From assembly GCA_021648845.1 (NCBI GenBank), contig JAKJHY010000002.1:1-64000 (forward strand): a stretch of 64,000 nucleotides of DNA, written 5' to 3'. How positions within the stretch are numbered: the first letter of the stretch is position 1; every line of letters begins with the position of its first letter. The notes under the pieces are model-generated. The model had not been told where the DNA came from. It saw nothing but the letters and a program-made list of their open reading frames with translations, and ran no database searches. Source of the DNA: Mycobacterium sp. MBM (lineage in GTDB: Bacteria > Actinomycetota > Actinomycetes > Mycobacteriales > Mycobacteriaceae). Below, one piece after another: positions 8,881 to 21,708 of this stretch. The position numbers were made by a program, and so were the translations under genes.

Positions 8881-10540
8881 GCCGCGACCTTACCGCCCGC
8901 CGCGTCGCCAACGAATGACGTGCAGCCCGAACCGATTCCAGATCGGCGTCCAGATCCAGCGCGGCGTCGACGAGACCGACCGCCTCCAGCAGCCTGCCGC
9001 GGCCCAGCAGTGCGGCCACCGCGCGCCTGACAGCACGCAGCTCGGTGGCGCGGGCAGCGATCAGCTCCGGGGCGGGGACCAGCCAGCGATCCGCCTCGCG
9101 CGGTTCGATTTTCAGCACGCCGCCGCCGTAGGCACGCCCCACCATCTCGGCGTGCAACACGGTCACCGAGTTCAGCGCGGCCAGGGGTAACAGATCGCGG
9201 CCCAGGACGGCCAACTGCTCGCGCAGGTACACACCGTGCACCGAGTTCAAGTGGTGCGCGCCGGCCCGGTTGGCCACCAAGCGCGGGGTGTCGGCGTTCA
9301 TGCAGGTGAGCAGGAGGTCGGCGGGTTTGACCAGCGGAACCTGATACCACGGCGTGCGAACGCGGCATTTGTAGGCCAGATGCACCCCGGCCGCGTGCCC
9401 GGCGTCCACGTAGCGTTGTGCGGGCGCAGACAATCGGCCGGTGGGCCGGAACAGGTGCACGGACTTGCCGTCGGCGCCCAGCGCCGCGAGCTGACGCGAG
9501 GACAGGGTCAGCCCACGCAGGTGACCGCTGCCCGGCGGGGACAGGGTCAGCAGATCGGCGGGACGCAGCCCCAGTTCGGCGACCCGCGCCGGGGACAACG
9601 CGAAAAAGCCGTTGTTACCGGTGACCATGCCCAAGGTGGTGTCACCCCATTGTTCGAGGGTGCTGAACCGACCGTCGTCGAGCAGACCGTGCAGGATATC
9701 GACGGGCCGGTGACCGATGAGGCCGCTGACCCATTTGTCGGACGGGTCAACCGGGGACCAATGACGTTGCACGAGTTCGGAAGTCAGCGACTCTGCATTG
9801 CGGGCACGGTGGATCACGGCGTGCCCGGACGGGCCGGCCCCGAAACCGTCGGCCAGCAGCAGCACCACATCCGCCTCGGCGCCCGGGAACACCTGCTCGT
9901 CGAACATCACCAGCTCCACGCTGGAGAACCGGTCGAACAGGAATTTGCGCACCGCCGCGGCGTAGTTGACACTCAGCAGCTCGGCGGGCAGCACCAGCGC
10001 CATCCGCCCGCCCGGGCGCAGGAACAGCGCGGCATGCACCGTGAACGCGGCCCAGCTGGACGCCAGCGCCGAGAGCGTGACCCCCGCCTGCAGCGCCGCG
10101 CGCCGGGACTGCGCCCGCTGCGTCCCCCGGAAATCCTGATAGCGGATGTAGGGCGGATTGCCCAGCACGGCCGAATAGCTGGGCGTGGGTGCGATATCGA
10201 AGAAGTCGGCGGTGCGGATCCGGGCCTTGCCGCCCGCCGCGGCGACCCGGCGCCGGGCCGTCGCGGCGCTGACCGGATGGATCTCCACCCCGTCGAGCTC
10301 CGGGCGCACGGCGCCCAGCCCGCGTAACCGCTCGGTGGCCGCGACCAGGAAGGCGGCGTCACCGGCCGACGGCTCGAACACCGCGTCCCCGGCCGAACGC
10401 ACCGCCCATTCGGCCAGATATCGGGTGATCTGCGCCGGCGTGAAGAACGCACCCCGCGCCTTGCGGGTGGCGGCGGTATCGGCCGCCGGTTCGTTACGCA
10501 CCCGGTCATTGTGTCCGACGGCACCGACAAGTCCCGGCAC
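8870..10540 (-). CDS. N6-adenine DNA methyltransferase (gamma-class type II)
   Basis: 556 residues in the motif order of gamma-class adenine methylases: motif X region GAFFTPAQI (30-38), AdoMet-binding motif I FEPSAGDAAF (55-64), and catalytic motif IV NPPY (128-131). A target-recognition half follows to the C terminus. It modifies adenine in a target that cannot be read from sequence; a memory of a PaeR7I-like (CTCGAG) methylase at this locus in M. smegmatis is a weak lead only. GTG start at 10540, 9 nt after the hisI stop; Val14 is an alternative start. It lies last but one on the his transcript, so expression may follow the his operon. The 3' end overlaps the endonuclease gene. Confidence 0.9.
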   Translation of the reverse strand: MPGLVGAVGHNDRVRNEPAADTAATRKARGAFFTPAQITRYLAEWAVRSAGDAVFEPSAGDAAFLVAATERLRGLGAVRPELDGVEIHPVSAATARRRVAAAGGKARIRTADFFDIAPTPSYSAVLGNPPYIRYQDFRGTQRAQSRRAALQAGVTLSALASSWAAFTVHAALFLRPGGRMALVLPAELLSVNYAAAVRKFLFDRFSSVELVMFDEQVFPGAEADVVLLLADGFGAGPSGHAVIHRARNAESLTSELVQRHWSPVDPSDKWVSGLIGHRPVDILHGLLDDGRFSTLEQWGDTTLGMVTGNNGFFALSPARVAELGLRPADLLTLSPPGSGHLRGLTLSSRQLAALGADGKSVHLFRPTGRLSAPAQRYVDAGHAAGVHLAYKCRVRTPWYQVPLVKPADLLLTCMNADTPRLVANRAGAHHLNSVHGVYLREQLAVLGRDLLPLAALNSVTVLHAEMVGRAYGGGVLKIEPREADRWLVPAPELIAARATELRAVRRAVAALLGRGRLLEAVGLVDAALDLDADLESVRAARHSLATRRAVRSRRAR

Positions 10541-10549
10541 CGCAACACC

Positions 10550-10894
10550 CTAGGCGTCGCCGAGCAGCAGATCCGCGTCGAAGCAGCTGTGATCGCCGGT
10601 GTGGCAGGCGCCGCCGACCTGGTCCACCTCGAGCAGCACGCAATCGCCGTCGCAGTCCAACCGCACCGAATGCACGTACTGGGTGTGCCCGGAGGTGGCG
10701 CCCTTGATCCACTGTTCGCCGCGCGACCGCGAAAAATAGGTGGCTTCGCGGGTCTGCAGGGTGCGCGCCAGCGCGTCATCGTCCATCCACGCGACCATCA
10801 GCACGTCACCGCTGCCGTGTTCCTGCACCACCGCGGTGAACAGGCCGGCCTCGTTGCGCTTGAGACGGGCCGAGATGGCGGGATCGAGGCTCAC
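10550..10894 (-). CDS. hisI: Phosphoribosyl-AMP cyclohydrolase
   Basis: Opens the adenine ring of PR-AMP to give ProFAR, the substrate of HisA. 114 residues, cyclohydrolase domain only; no HisE fusion. Family motifs: [31 protein letters not shown], and the metal cysteines in DCDGDCVLL and GGACHTG. GTG at 10894 has a GGTGGAG-like ribosome site. Last biosynthetic gene of the his operon, 34 bp after hisF. hisG and hisE are not in the window. Confidence 0.97.
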   Translation of the reverse strand: MSLDPAISARLKRNEAGLFTAVVQEHGSGDVLMVAWMDDDALARTLQTREATYFSRSRGEQWIKGATSGHTQYVHSVRLDCDGDCVLLEVDQVGGACHTGDHSCFDADLLLGDA

Positions 10895-10928
10895 CGTGCT
10901 CCACCCCGATTCGTCCTCTTCGCTGCGC

Positions 10929-11702
10929 TCATCGGACGGTGATCCCCTCGGCCGCCATCGCGGCCTTCACCTCACCGATGGTGAGCTCACCGAAGTGGAA
11001 CACGCTGGCGGCCAGCACCGCGTCGGCGCCGGCCCGCACGGCCGGCGCGAAATCCCCCACCGCTCCCGCACCGCCGCTGGCGATCACCGGCACGGCGACG
11101 GCCTCGCGTACCGCGTGCAGCATCGGCAGATCGAAACCGGCCTTGGTGCCATCGGCGTCCATCGAATTCAGCAGGATCTCCCCCACCCCGAGCTCGGCTC
11201 CGCGGCGGGCCCATTCGACGGCATCGATGCCGGTCCCCTGCCGCCCACCGTGGGTGGTGACCTCCCAACCCGACGGGGTCGGGGCGCCACCTGCGGGCAC
11301 GGTGCGGGCATCCACGCTCAGCACGATGCACTGCGAACCGAACTGGCGGGACAACTCGGCCAGCAGCTCCGGGCGCGCGATCGCCGCGGTGTTCACCGAC
11401 ACCTTGTCGGCCCCGGCCCGCAGCAAGGTGTCCACATCGGCGACCGAACGCACCCCGCCACCGACGGTGAGCGGGATGAACACCTGCTCGGCGGTGCGCC
11501 GCACCACCTCGAGCATGGTGGACCGGCCGGCCGAGGACGCGGTGACATCGAGGAAGGTCAGCTCGTCGGCGCCGGCAGCATCGTAGGCCGCCGCCAATTC
11601 GACCGGATCGCCTGCATCCCGCAGGTTTTCGAAGTTCACACCCTTGACCACCCGGCCGTCATCGACGTCCAGGCAAGGGATCACCCGCACCGCCACACCC
11701 AT
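10929..11702 (-). CDS. hisF: Imidazole glycerol phosphate synthase cyclase subunit
   Basis: With HisH glutaminase it turns PRFAR plus ammonia into imidazole-glycerol phosphate and AICAR. 257 residues from ATG 11702; the frame is open further upstream, but [21 protein letters not shown] is the true HisF N terminus. Catalytic Asp in CLDVD and the second Asp in [14 protein letters not shown] are both present, as are the phosphate loops VGGGVRS and ASGGAG. The ATG follows the impA stop with one base between (TGAGATG). A roughly 21-residue insert (after VDARTVPA) is slightly longer than in E. coli, as usual for mycobacteria. Confidence 0.97.
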   Translation of the reverse strand: MGVAVRVIPCLDVDDGRVVKGVNFENLRDAGDPVELAAAYDAAGADELTFLDVTASSAGRSTMLEVVRRTAEQVFIPLTVGGGVRSVADVDTLLRAGADKVSVNTAAIARPELLAELSRQFGSQCIVLSVDARTVPAGGAPTPSGWEVTTHGGRQGTGIDAVEWARRGAELGVGEILLNSMDADGTKAGFDLPMLHAVREAVAVPVIASGGAGAVGDFAPAVRAGADAVLAASVFHFGELTIGEVKAAMAAEGITVR

Positions 11703-11703
11703 C

Positions 11704-12516
11704 TCAGTAATCCTCCGGAGATCCTGCGGCGGCCACCAGGTCGAGGATCTGCCGGTGGATCCCCGGGGCGGCGGCCAGCGCCGACTTGGACTCGGGGGTC
11801 CACGGCTGTCCGGCGAGGTCGGTGACGATGCCGCCGGCGGCCCGCACCAGCGCCACGCCGGCGGCGTGATCCCAGATGTGATGCCCGAAACTGATGGCGC
11901 CGCCGAGAACTCCGGCCGCGACATAGGCGAGGTCGACACCGGTGGCCCCGTGCATGCGGACCCGCGAGGACACCCGGCTCAGATTGGCCAGCACCTCGAC
12001 GCGGTAGCGACCGGGAAAGCGACCCCGCGAGTCGATGTTGAAGGTCTGGATACCGATGATCGAATCGGCGAGGGTGGTGTGTTCCAGCGGCGGAAGTTCG
12101 ATTCCGTTGTCCTGCAACGGTCCGCCCACCGCGGCGAGGTACCGGTTGCCGATGAACGGCAGCCAGGTCAACCCGCCGACGGGCTCCCCGTCGGCGAGCA
12201 GGCCGAGCAGGATCGCCGCCATCGGCGAGCCCGCCGCATAGTTGAAGGTCCCGTCGATCGGATCGAGCACCCACACCAGATCGGAATCGATGGGGGCGCC
12301 GCCGAACTCCTCGCCGTGCACCCCGATCCCGGTCCTGTCGGTGAGCGCCGCCACCACCCGCCGCTCGATGGCGAGATCGACCTCGGTCGCGAAATCGTTG
12401 CCGTGCTTGCGGACTGCGGAATCGGCCCGGTGCCCGTCGACGAAGGCCTCGGACACATCGTCGAGAACCTCGGCAGCGGTCGCGAGCAACGCCGCGAGTC
12501 GTCCGGGCTCCACCAT
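11704..12516 (-). CDS. impA: Inositol-1-monophosphatase family phosphatase in the his operon
   Basis: Mg-dependent phosphatase of the IMPase fold, 270 residues from ATG 12516, which overlaps the hisA stop as ATGA. Metal-binding motifs: [21 protein letters not shown] and the C-terminal WDHAAGVAL. The operon position between hisA and hisF matches Rv1604 (impA). Inositol-1-phosphatase activity would feed PI/PIM synthesis. Because related actinobacterial IMPase-like proteins serve as histidinol-phosphatase and no HisN is seen here, that alternative substrate cannot be excluded from sequence. Confidence 0.92.
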   Translation of the reverse strand: MVEPGRLAALLATAAEVLDDVSEAFVDGHRADSAVRKHGNDFATEVDLAIERRVVAALTDRTGIGVHGEEFGGAPIDSDLVWVLDPIDGTFNYAAGSPMAAILLGLLADGEPVGGLTWLPFIGNRYLAAVGGPLQDNGIELPPLEHTTLADSIIGIQTFNIDSRGRFPGRYRVEVLANLSRVSSRVRMHGATGVDLAYVAAGVLGGAISFGHHIWDHAAGVALVRAAGGIVTDLAGQPWTPESKSALAAAPGIHRQILDLVAAAGSPEDY

Positions 12517-13250
12517 CAGCCGCTGACCGCGCTGAGCGCCTCGGGCAGGGTGAACCGCCCGGCGTACAGCGCCTTTCCGACGATGGCGCCCTCGACCCCG
12601 CGGTCGGTCAGGGTGGCGATGGCCCGCAGGTCGTCCAGGCTGGACACCCCGCCGGAGGCGATCACCGGCGCGTCGGTGCGCTCGGTGACGGCGGTGAGCA
12701 ACTCCAGGTTCGGCCCGTTCAGTGTGCCGTCCTTGGTGACGTCGGTGACCACGAAACGCGAGCAGCCTTCCCCGACAAGACGATCCAACACCGGCCAGAG
12801 GTCGCCACCATCGGTTTCCCAACCGCGACCACGCAGCCGGTAGTCCCCGTCCTCCAACTTCACGTCCAGCCCGACGGCCACCTTGTCGCCGTGCTCGGCG
12901 ATCGCCGCCGCGCACCACTGCGGATTCTCCAAAGCCGCGGTGCCCAGGTTCACCCGGCGGCAGCCGGTGGCCAGCGCGGCCTGCAGCGTCTCGTCGTCAC
13001 GGATACCGCCGGACAGTTCGACCGCGACGTCGAGCCTGCCGACCACATCGGCGAGCAGTTCGCGGTTGGAGCCACGCCCGAAGGCCGCGTCCAGGTCGAC
13101 CAGATGGATCCACTCGGCACCGTCTCGCTGCCAGCCCAGCGCGGCGTCCAGCGCCGAGCCGTACTCGGTTTCACTGCCGGCAACACCCTGGACGAGTCGG
13201 ACTGCGCGGCCCTCGACGACGTCGACGGCGGGAAGAAGAATTAGCGACAC
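12516..13250 (-). CDS. priA: Bifunctional HisA/TrpF isomerase PriA
   Basis: (beta-alpha)8 barrel that isomerises ProFAR (histidine) and, in actinobacteria, also PRA (tryptophan). 244 residues. The residues described for M. tuberculosis PriA are all here shifted by one: Asp10, Arg18, Arg142 and Trp144 in GRGW, and Asp174 in [10 protein letters not shown]. The absence of trpF in the trp operon of this window supports the dual role. Also known as hisA. 23 bp after hisH; the stop overlaps impA as ATGA. Confidence 0.95.
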   Translation of the reverse strand: MSLILLPAVDVVEGRAVRLVQGVAGSETEYGSALDAALGWQRDGAEWIHLVDLDAAFGRGSNRELLADVVGRLDVAVELSGGIRDDETLQAALATGCRRVNLGTAALENPQWCAAAIAEHGDKVAVGLDVKLEDGDYRLRGRGWETDGGDLWPVLDRLVGEGCSRFVVTDVTKDGTLNGPNLELLTAVTERTDAPVIASGGVSSLDDLRAIATLTDRGVEGAIVGKALYAGRFTLPEALSAVSG

Positions 13251-13273
13251 GTGCGATTACCTTACTTGCCTCG

Positions 13274-13900
13274 TCAGTCGAGGCTCTCGACCCAATTGCG
13301 CAGCAGCGTCGCACCGGCGTCACCGCTCTTCTCGGGATGGAACTGGGTGGCCGACAACGGGCCATCCTCGACCGCCGCCAGGAACGGCACCCCGTGCGTC
13401 GCCCAGGTCAGTTTCGCCTCGGCGTTGCCCGCCCAGTCCTGCGCGGCATAGGAGTGCACGAAGTAGAACCGGGTGTCGGCGTCGAGGCCGCGGAACAGCG
13501 TGCTGCCCGGCGCGGCGTCGACGACGTTCCAGCCCATGTGTGGGATCACCGGGGCATCCAGTCGGGTGACCGCGCCGGGCCACTGCGCGCAGCCCTCGGT
13601 CTGTACGCCGAACTCCACCCCGCGGGTGAACAGGATCTGCATGCCGACACAGACACCGAGCACCGGGCGCCCGGCCGCCAGCCGCTTGGCGATGATCTGC
13701 TCACCACCGATATCGCGCAGCCCCGCCATACACGCCTCGTAAGCGCCGACACCGGGCACCACCAGGCCGTCGGCCTCCAACGCCGCCGACGCATCGGCGG
13801 TGACCTCCACGTCGGCGCCGACGCGCTGCACGGCGCGTTGCGCCGAGCGCAGATTGCCCGACCCGTAGTCGAGCACCACGACCTTTCGCGAGCCCGCCAC
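13274..13900 (-). CDS. hisH: Imidazole glycerol phosphate synthase glutaminase subunit
   Basis: Class I amidotransferase that supplies ammonia to HisF. 208 residues. The nucleophile Cys lies in VLGVCVGMQ, the His/Glu pair in [10 protein letters not shown]; the oxyanion strand is [11 protein letters not shown] at 13900, two bases after the hisB stop (TAG). Typical mycobacterial HisH throughout, with no truncation. Confidence 0.97.
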   Translation of the reverse strand: MAGSRKVVVLDYGSGNLRSAQRAVQRVGADVEVTADASAALEADGLVVPGVGAYEACMAGLRDIGGEQIIAKRLAAGRPVLGVCVGMQILFTRGVEFGVQTEGCAQWPGAVTRLDAPVIPHMGWNVVDAAPGSTLFRGLDADTRFYFVHSYAAQDWAGNAEAKLTWATHGVPFLAAVEDGPLSATQFHPEKSGDAGATLLRNWVESLD

Positions 13901-13902
13901 GG

Positions 13903-16951
<3,049 letters not shown>

Positions 16952-16962
16952 GAGGGATCGTG

Positions 16963-16972
16963 GTGACGTCAC
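16963..16972. promoter_or_regulatory. Palindrome GTGACGTCAC at the hisD 5' end
   Basis: Perfect 10-bp palindrome just upstream of the hisD ATG. The same 10 bases recur at 31643-31652 before bioA, and no third copy was noticed. It could be an operator or chance: one of the hisD alternative start codons lies inside it. No known regulator assigned. Confidence 0.25.
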
Positions 16973-17017
16973 GGGTCTATTGTCCCAGAGCAGGCCAAAT
17001 CGAATTCGGGAGCCGTC

Positions 17018-17440
17018 ATGTCAGCCGCACCGTCACGTAAGGACCATCCCAACAACGCCTCCGGCGTGCCGATGCTGGTGCCGCCGGCGCTGGAGAGTTT
17101 CCAGATCAAGTACATCAACCCGCTGATGACGCCGATCAGCAAGAAGCTGCCCGGGATGAGTGTCATCACCCACACCGGGCGAACCTCCGGCACCCGGTAC
17201 GAGACCCCGGTCACCTCCTACCGCAAGGGCACCACCCTGGCCATCGGGCTGATCCACGGCAAGACCAACTGGGTGAAGAACGTGCTCGCCGCCGGGCAGG
17301 CCGATATCCGGGTATCCGGCAAGGATCTGCACCTGGTGAACCCCCGGGTCGTGCCCGCCGGCACCAAGGACCGCTCGCTGCCCTTCATCGCGCGTCTGAT
17401 GGCCCGCAAGTCCGGGGTCTTCGTCGCCGATATCGCCTGA
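17018..17440 (+). CDS. Deazaflavin (F420)-type nitroreductase family protein
   Basis: 140 residues of the high-GC-Gram-positive family TIGR00026/PF04075 (Ddn-like split beta-barrel). The signature is [15 protein letters not shown] in the middle, followed by [18 protein letters not shown] and a conserved NPRVV segment. Family members bind F420 or related deazaflavins and act as small reductases; the substrate is unknown. It is divergent from hisD with a 45-66 bp gap, the same neighbour relation as Rv1598c in M. tuberculosis. Confidence 0.88.
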   Translation: MSAAPSRKDHPNNASGVPMLVPPALESFQIKYINPLMTPISKKLPGMSVITHTGRTSGTRYETPVTSYRKGTTLAIGLIHGKTNWVKNVLAAGQADIRVSGKDLHLVNPRVVPAGTKDRSLPFIARLMARKSGVFVADIA

Positions 17441-17474
17441 AATCTCGGTTGACCGGGCCTGCCACACTGCTGGT

Positions 17475-18110
17475 ATGACCTGGCAGGTGTGGTTGGCGTT
17501 CCTCGGCGCGGCGATTCTGATCAGCATCGCGCCCGGCCCGGGCGCGGTGCAGTCGATGGCCACCGGGATGACCGACGGGCTGCGGCGCGGCTGGTGGAGC
17601 GTGCTGGGCCTGGAGATCGGTCTGATGCTGCAGCTGGTGCTGGTGGCCGCCGGCGTCGGCGCGATCGTCGCGGCATCGGCGCTGGCCTTCACCGCGATCA
17701 AGTGGCTCGGCGTGGCCTACCTGGCGTACCTGGCCTTGCGGCAGTGGCGCACCGCCCCGCGTGATCTGCGTGCACAACTCGACACCTACGGCGGCAGCAG
17801 CCGCCGCGGGCTGGTGGCGCGCGGATTCCTGGTCAACGCCACCAACCCGAAGGGGCTGGTGTTCTTCCTCGCGGCGCTGCCGCAGTTCGTGGTGCCGGCC
17901 ATGCCGTTGCTACCGCAGTACCTGGCCATCGGGCTGACGATGATCGCCGTCGATATCGTCGTGATGGGCTTCTACACCGGGCTGGCCGGCCGGCTGATGC
18001 ACTGGCTGCACAACGCGCGCCAGCAGACCATTCTCAACCGTGTCGTCGCCACGATGTTCGCGGCGGCCGCCGTCGTCTTGTCCCTGGTGCGCCGTGGCAC
18101 GCCGGCCTGA
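17475..18110 (+). CDS. LysE/RhtB family amino-acid exporter
   Basis: 211-residue inner-membrane protein with six hydrophobic segments. The family fingerprint is at the N terminus (SIAPGPGAVQSMATGM) and in the middle (NATNPKGLVFFLAALPQF). Exporters of this family carry amino acids or derivatives outward; the cargo is not predictable. ATG at 17475, 34 bp after the F420-type gene. The TGA abuts the nadC stop on the other strand, the two forming TGATCA. Confidence 0.9.
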   Translation: MTWQVWLAFLGAAILISIAPGPGAVQSMATGMTDGLRRGWWSVLGLEIGLMLQLVLVAAGVGAIVAASALAFTAIKWLGVAYLAYLALRQWRTAPRDLRAQLDTYGGSSRRGLVARGFLVNATNPKGLVFFLAALPQFVVPAMPLLPQYLAIGLTMIAVDIVVMGFYTGLAGRLMHWLHNARQQTILNRVVATMFAAAAVVLSLVRRGTPA

Positions 18111-19007
18111 TCAGGTGTCCAGGCCGATATCGAGCACCCGTACCGAATGGGTCAGCGCCCCGACGGCCAGGTAGTCGACGCCGGTGCCGGCGTAGTCGGC
18201 CGCGGATTCCAGCGACAAACCGCCCGAGGATTCCAGTTTCGTTCCCGGTGAACGGGTGTCGCGGCGCTGCACGGCGATCTGGGTCTGCCACACCGGGAAG
18301 TTGTCCAGCAGCACCAGCTCCACGTCGGCGCCCAGCACCTCGTCGAGCTGCTCCAGCGAGTCGACCTCGACCTCGCACGGCAGATCCGGCGCGGCGGCGC
18401 GCACGGCGTGCAGCGCGGCGAGCACGGACCCGGCGGCCGCCACATGGTTGTCCTTGATCAGCGCGGCGTCCCCAAGACCCATCCGGTGATTCACCCCGCC
18501 GCCGACGCGGACCGCGTACTTCTGCAGCATCCGCAACCCGGCCAGCGTCTTGCGGGTATCCCGGATCTTGGCCCCGGTGCCCTCGACGGCAGCCACCCAG
18601 CGCGCCGTCGCGGTCGCGATACCCGACAGGTGACACACCAGGTTGAGCATCGTGCGCTCGGCGGTCAACAGCCCCCGGGTGGGGGCGGTGAGCCGCAACA
18701 GCGATTGCCCGGCCTGCAGGCGGGCGCCGTCGTGCACCCGCTCCAGCACCGTGTACCCGTCCGGGCCCAGCACCTCGTCGAGCACCAGCAGGGCGAGGTC
18801 GACCCCGGCGATGACACCGGGTTCCCGGGTCGCCATCGTCGCCGTCGTGGTGGCGTCGGCCGCCACGGTGGCCAGGGTGGTGATATCCGGTCCGTAGCGC
18901 AGATCCTCTTCCAAGGCTCTGGCGATCACCGCCCTGGCTTCCACCAGCTCGTCGGCCGACAGCGTTGCTGAGCTCACCTGCGGTGCTCCTCGGGTCGTGG
19001 CCGTCAT
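18111..19007 (-). CDS. nadC: Nicotinate-nucleotide pyrophosphorylase (carboxylating)
   Basis: Makes nicotinate mononucleotide from quinolinate and PRPP, the last step of de novo NAD entry. 298 residues from ATG 19007, which overlaps the nadB stop as ATGA; GTG codons a few residues in are alternatives, as the first 18 residues are not conserved. Motifs: TAERTMLNLVCHLSGIAT, DTRKTLAGLR, GGGVNHRMGLGDAALIKDNH, EVEVDSLEQ and ESSGGLS. Third gene of the NrtR-controlled nadABC operon. Confidence 0.97.
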   Translation of the reverse strand: MTATTRGAPQVSSATLSADELVEARAVIARALEEDLRYGPDITTLATVAADATTTATMATREPGVIAGVDLALLVLDEVLGPDGYTVLERVHDGARLQAGQSLLRLTAPTRGLLTAERTMLNLVCHLSGIATATARWVAAVEGTGAKIRDTRKTLAGLRMLQKYAVRVGGGVNHRMGLGDAALIKDNHVAAAGSVLAALHAVRAAAPDLPCEVEVDSLEQLDEVLGADVELVLLDNFPVWQTQIAVQRRDTRSPGTKLESSGGLSLESAADYAGTGVDYLAVGALTHSVRVLDIGLDT

Positions 19008-20602
19008 CAGCCGGCGACCAGGGGTGCGGTGACGACGGGTTCGGCGGTGGTGTCGGTGTGCACCGAGATGGCGAATGCCTGGGCGGAATCGGTATCCGGG
19101 TAATCGGCACGGTGGTGGCAGCCACGGGACTCGGTGCGCGCCAGGGCCGCGGCGGCGATGGCCCGCGCGGTCAGCGTCAGAGCGGCGTCCTCGGCACTGC
19201 CGCGGTCGGTGACCGGGCGCCGCGGCGCATCGGCGAGCATGGCCGCCAACCGCGTAAGCCCGTCGGCGTCGCGTACCACCGACGCATGCCGGCTCATCGC
19301 CTGTTGCAGTGCGGAGCGCCCCAGCACCGGCAGGCGCACCGCCGCCGGCGCGACCGCGGTGGTCGGACCGGACTGCCCGGCATGTGCGGACGCGGCACGA
19401 CCGGCCCGCCCGCCGACGACCAGACCCTCCAGCAGGCTGTTGGAGGCCAGCCGGTTGGCCCCGTGCATCCCGGTGCGGGCCACCTCGCCGGCGGCGAACA
19501 GCCCAGGCAGATCGGTACGCCCGTGCACGTCGGTGTGTACGCCGCCACAGCTGTAGTGTGCACCGGGCACCACCGGGATCGGGTGGACGGCAGGGTCGAT
19601 GCCGGCGGCCAGACAGGCCGCCGTGACGGTCGGGAAACGCCCGCGCACATCCTCGACGCCGGTGGCGTCGAGATAGACGCATGGGTCGCCGGTCTCGCGC
19701 AGCCGGGCATCGATGGCGGCCGCAACCACGTCGCGCGGGGCCAGGTCGCCGAGCGGGTGCACCCCGGCGGTGACGGAACCGCCGCGGCGGTCGACGAGCC
19801 GGGCACCCTCGCCACGTAGCGCCTCGGTGATCAGCGGGCGGCGCCCGCCGGCACGGCCCGGGCCGGGCCCCGTGTACAGCATCGTGGGGTGAAACTGGAT
19901 GAATTCGATATCGGTGACGCGCAGTCCGGCCTGAAGGGCAAGTGCCACACCGTCACCGGTGGATCCGTCGGGATTGGTGGTGGCGGCGTACAGATGGCCC
20001 AGACCGCCGGTGGCCAGGATGACCGACGGCGCGTGCACGACGCCGGGCCCGTGGTCGCTGTGCACCAGGACACCGGTCACCTGGTCGCCGTCGTGACAGA
20101 TCTGCAGGGCGACATGGTTACGCCGGATGTCGAGGTGGGTGGCCGCCTGATCGAGCGCACGTTGCACCTCGGCGCCGGTGGCGTCCCCGCCGGCGTGGAT
20201 GATGCGCCGCCGGCTGTGCCCGCCCTCACGGGTCAGCGACCAGTGCCCGGGACCGGTTTCGTCGAACCGGGCTCCGGCCGCGACGAGATCGGCGACGGCC
20301 GCGTAACCGTCGGCGACGATGGAGCGGACCGCGTCGGCGTCGCACAGCCCGCCGCCGGCGGTCAGCGTGTCATCGACATGCGCCTGTACCGAATCGCCGT
20401 CGGCGCGCAGCGCGTCGGGCAGGACGACGGCGATACCGCCTTGGGCGTAGAACGTGGCGGTCTCGGCGATCTTGCTCAGCACCACGACCTTTCGGCCCTC
20501 ACCGGCGGCGGCCAGGGCCGCCACCAGGCCCGCCACCCCGGTGCCGATGACGACGACATCGGCACGCTGCTGCCAGTGGGTCGCCCCACCGCAGCCCTTC
20601 AT
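19007..20602 (-). CDS. nadB: L-aspartate oxidase
   Basis: FAD flavoprotein oxidising aspartate to iminoaspartate for NadA. 531 residues. The N-terminal Rossmann motif [18 protein letters not shown] (16-33), YAQGGIAVV, the active-site stretch [12 protein letters not shown], and the FAD-binding end [19 protein letters not shown] identify it; the C-terminal [12 protein letters not shown] is typical of NadB rather than fumarate reductase or SdhA. ATG overlaps the nadA stop as ATGA. Confidence 0.97.
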   Translation of the reverse strand: MKGCGGATHWQQRADVVVIGTGVAGLVAALAAAGEGRKVVVLSKIAETATFYAQGGIAVVLPDALRADGDSVQAHVDDTLTAGGGLCDADAVRSIVADGYAAVADLVAAGARFDETGPGHWSLTREGGHSRRRIIHAGGDATGAEVQRALDQAATHLDIRRNHVALQICHDGDQVTGVLVHSDHGPGVVHAPSVILATGGLGHLYAATTNPDGSTGDGVALALQAGLRVTDIEFIQFHPTMLYTGPGPGRAGGRRPLITEALRGEGARLVDRRGGSVTAGVHPLGDLAPRDVVAAAIDARLRETGDPCVYLDATGVEDVRGRFPTVTAACLAAGIDPAVHPIPVVPGAHYSCGGVHTDVHGRTDLPGLFAAGEVARTGMHGANRLASNSLLEGLVVGGRAGRAASAHAGQSGPTTAVAPAAVRLPVLGRSALQQAMSRHASVVRDADGLTRLAAMLADAPRRPVTDRGSAEDAALTLTARAIAAAALARTESRGCHHRADYPDTDSAQAFAISVHTDTTAEPVVTAPLVAG

Positions 20603-21660
20603 TCCCCGCCGCCGGGCTGCCCGATCTCGATCATGCGCTGCACGCTGGCCTGCGCCAGTTCGGCGGTCTCACGGTCGACATGCACCTCGTCGGCGCCCTC
20701 GACCAGGCAGCGCAGCAGCGCGGCCGGGGTGATCATCTTCATGTAGGTGCAGGACGCCCGGTCGTTCACGGCCAGGAAATCGACATCCGGTGCGGCGCGG
20801 CGCAACTGGTGCAGCATTCCGACTTCGGTGGCCACCAGGACCTGGCGGGCGTTGGTGGCGCGGGCCGCGTCGAGCATGCCTCCGGTGGACAGGATCTTCA
20901 CCCGATCCTCGGGCACCGCGCCCTCGCCGGCCAGGTACAGAGCCGATGTCGCACAACCGCACTCGGGATGGACGAACAACTCGGCATCGGGGTGGCTGCG
21001 GGCCTGGTCGGCGAGTTCGTCGCCGTTGATCCCGGCGTGCACATGGCATTCGCCGGCCCAGATGTGCAGGTTCTTGCGGCCGGTGACGCGCCGGACGTGG
21101 GCCCCGAGGAACTGGTCCGGGCAGAACAGCACCGTGCGGTCCTCGGGGATGGAGGCGACCACCTCCACCGCATTGGACGAGGTGCAGCAGATATCGGTGA
21201 GTGCCTTCACCGCGGCGGTGGTGTTCACGTATGACACCACCACCGCGTCGGGGAACTCGTCCTTCCAGGCGCGCAACTGGTCGGCGGTGATCGAATCGGC
21301 CAGTGAGCAGCCGGCCCGCTGATCCGGGATCAGCACCGTCTTGGCGGGTGCGAGGATCTTCGCGGTCTCGGCCATGAAGTGCACGCCACAGAACACGATG
21401 GTGTCCTCGGGCGCCTCGGCCGCGATACGGGACAGCGCCAGCGAGTCGCCCACGTGGTCGGCGACATCCTGGATGGCCGGCAATTGGTAGTTGTGCGCGA
21501 GCAGGGTGGCATTGCGCAGATCCGCCAACCGGCGCACCTCCGCGGCCCACTGCTCGTCACCCACCACACCCGCGTAGCCGCCGGGGCCGTCGACGATGCT
21601 GGAAGCGAGCACACTGTGGTGCACCCCCGTGCGTTGCCCCGTGCGATCCAGGACCGTCAT
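20599..21660 (-). CDS. nadA: Quinolinate synthase
   Basis: [4Fe-4S] enzyme condensing iminoaspartate and DHAP to quinolinate. 353 residues from ATG 21660; the frame extends upstream, but this start has an AAGGAG ribosome site 8 nt away and gives the expected length. Cysteines for the cluster sit in [24 protein letters not shown] and the C-terminal half; [15 protein letters not shown] is the substrate-binding N terminus. First gene of nadABC, with the NrtR palindrome 25 bp upstream. Confidence 0.97.
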   Translation of the reverse strand: MTVLDRTGQRTGVHHSVLASSIVDGPGGYAGVVGDEQWAAEVRRLADLRNATLLAHNYQLPAIQDVADHVGDSLALSRIAAEAPEDTIVFCGVHFMAETAKILAPAKTVLIPDQRAGCSLADSITADQLRAWKDEFPDAVVVSYVNTTAAVKALTDICCTSSNAVEVVASIPEDRTVLFCPDQFLGAHVRRVTGRKNLHIWAGECHVHAGINGDELADQARSHPDAELFVHPECGCATSALYLAGEGAVPEDRVKILSTGGMLDAARATNARQVLVATEVGMLHQLRRAAPDVDFLAVNDRASCTYMKMITPAALLRCLVEGADEVHVDRETAELAQASVQRMIEIGQPGGGE

Positions 21661-21685
21661 GGCAGTCTCCTTTTTGCCCACCGAG

Positions 21686-21708
21686 GTTTTCGACTTACAA
21701 TCGAAAAC
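21686..21708. promoter_or_regulatory. NrtR-type operator between nadA and nrtR
   Basis: Perfect inverted repeat GTTTTCGA-N7-TCGAAAAC filling the short space between nadA and nrtR. Inside it TACAAT (21696-21701) is a near-consensus -10 hexamer ending 7 nt before the nrtR ATG, so nrtR is probably leaderless and its promoter lies within the operator. Binding here could repress both nadABC and nrtR itself. NrtR control of nadABC is established in M. smegmatis; the site here is read from sequence. Confidence 0.85.

Noticed and set aside
10929..11939. A 336-residue version of HisF starting inside impA
   Set aside because: The added residues are the out-of-frame reading of imp[13 protein letters not shown] at 11702 is the true start.
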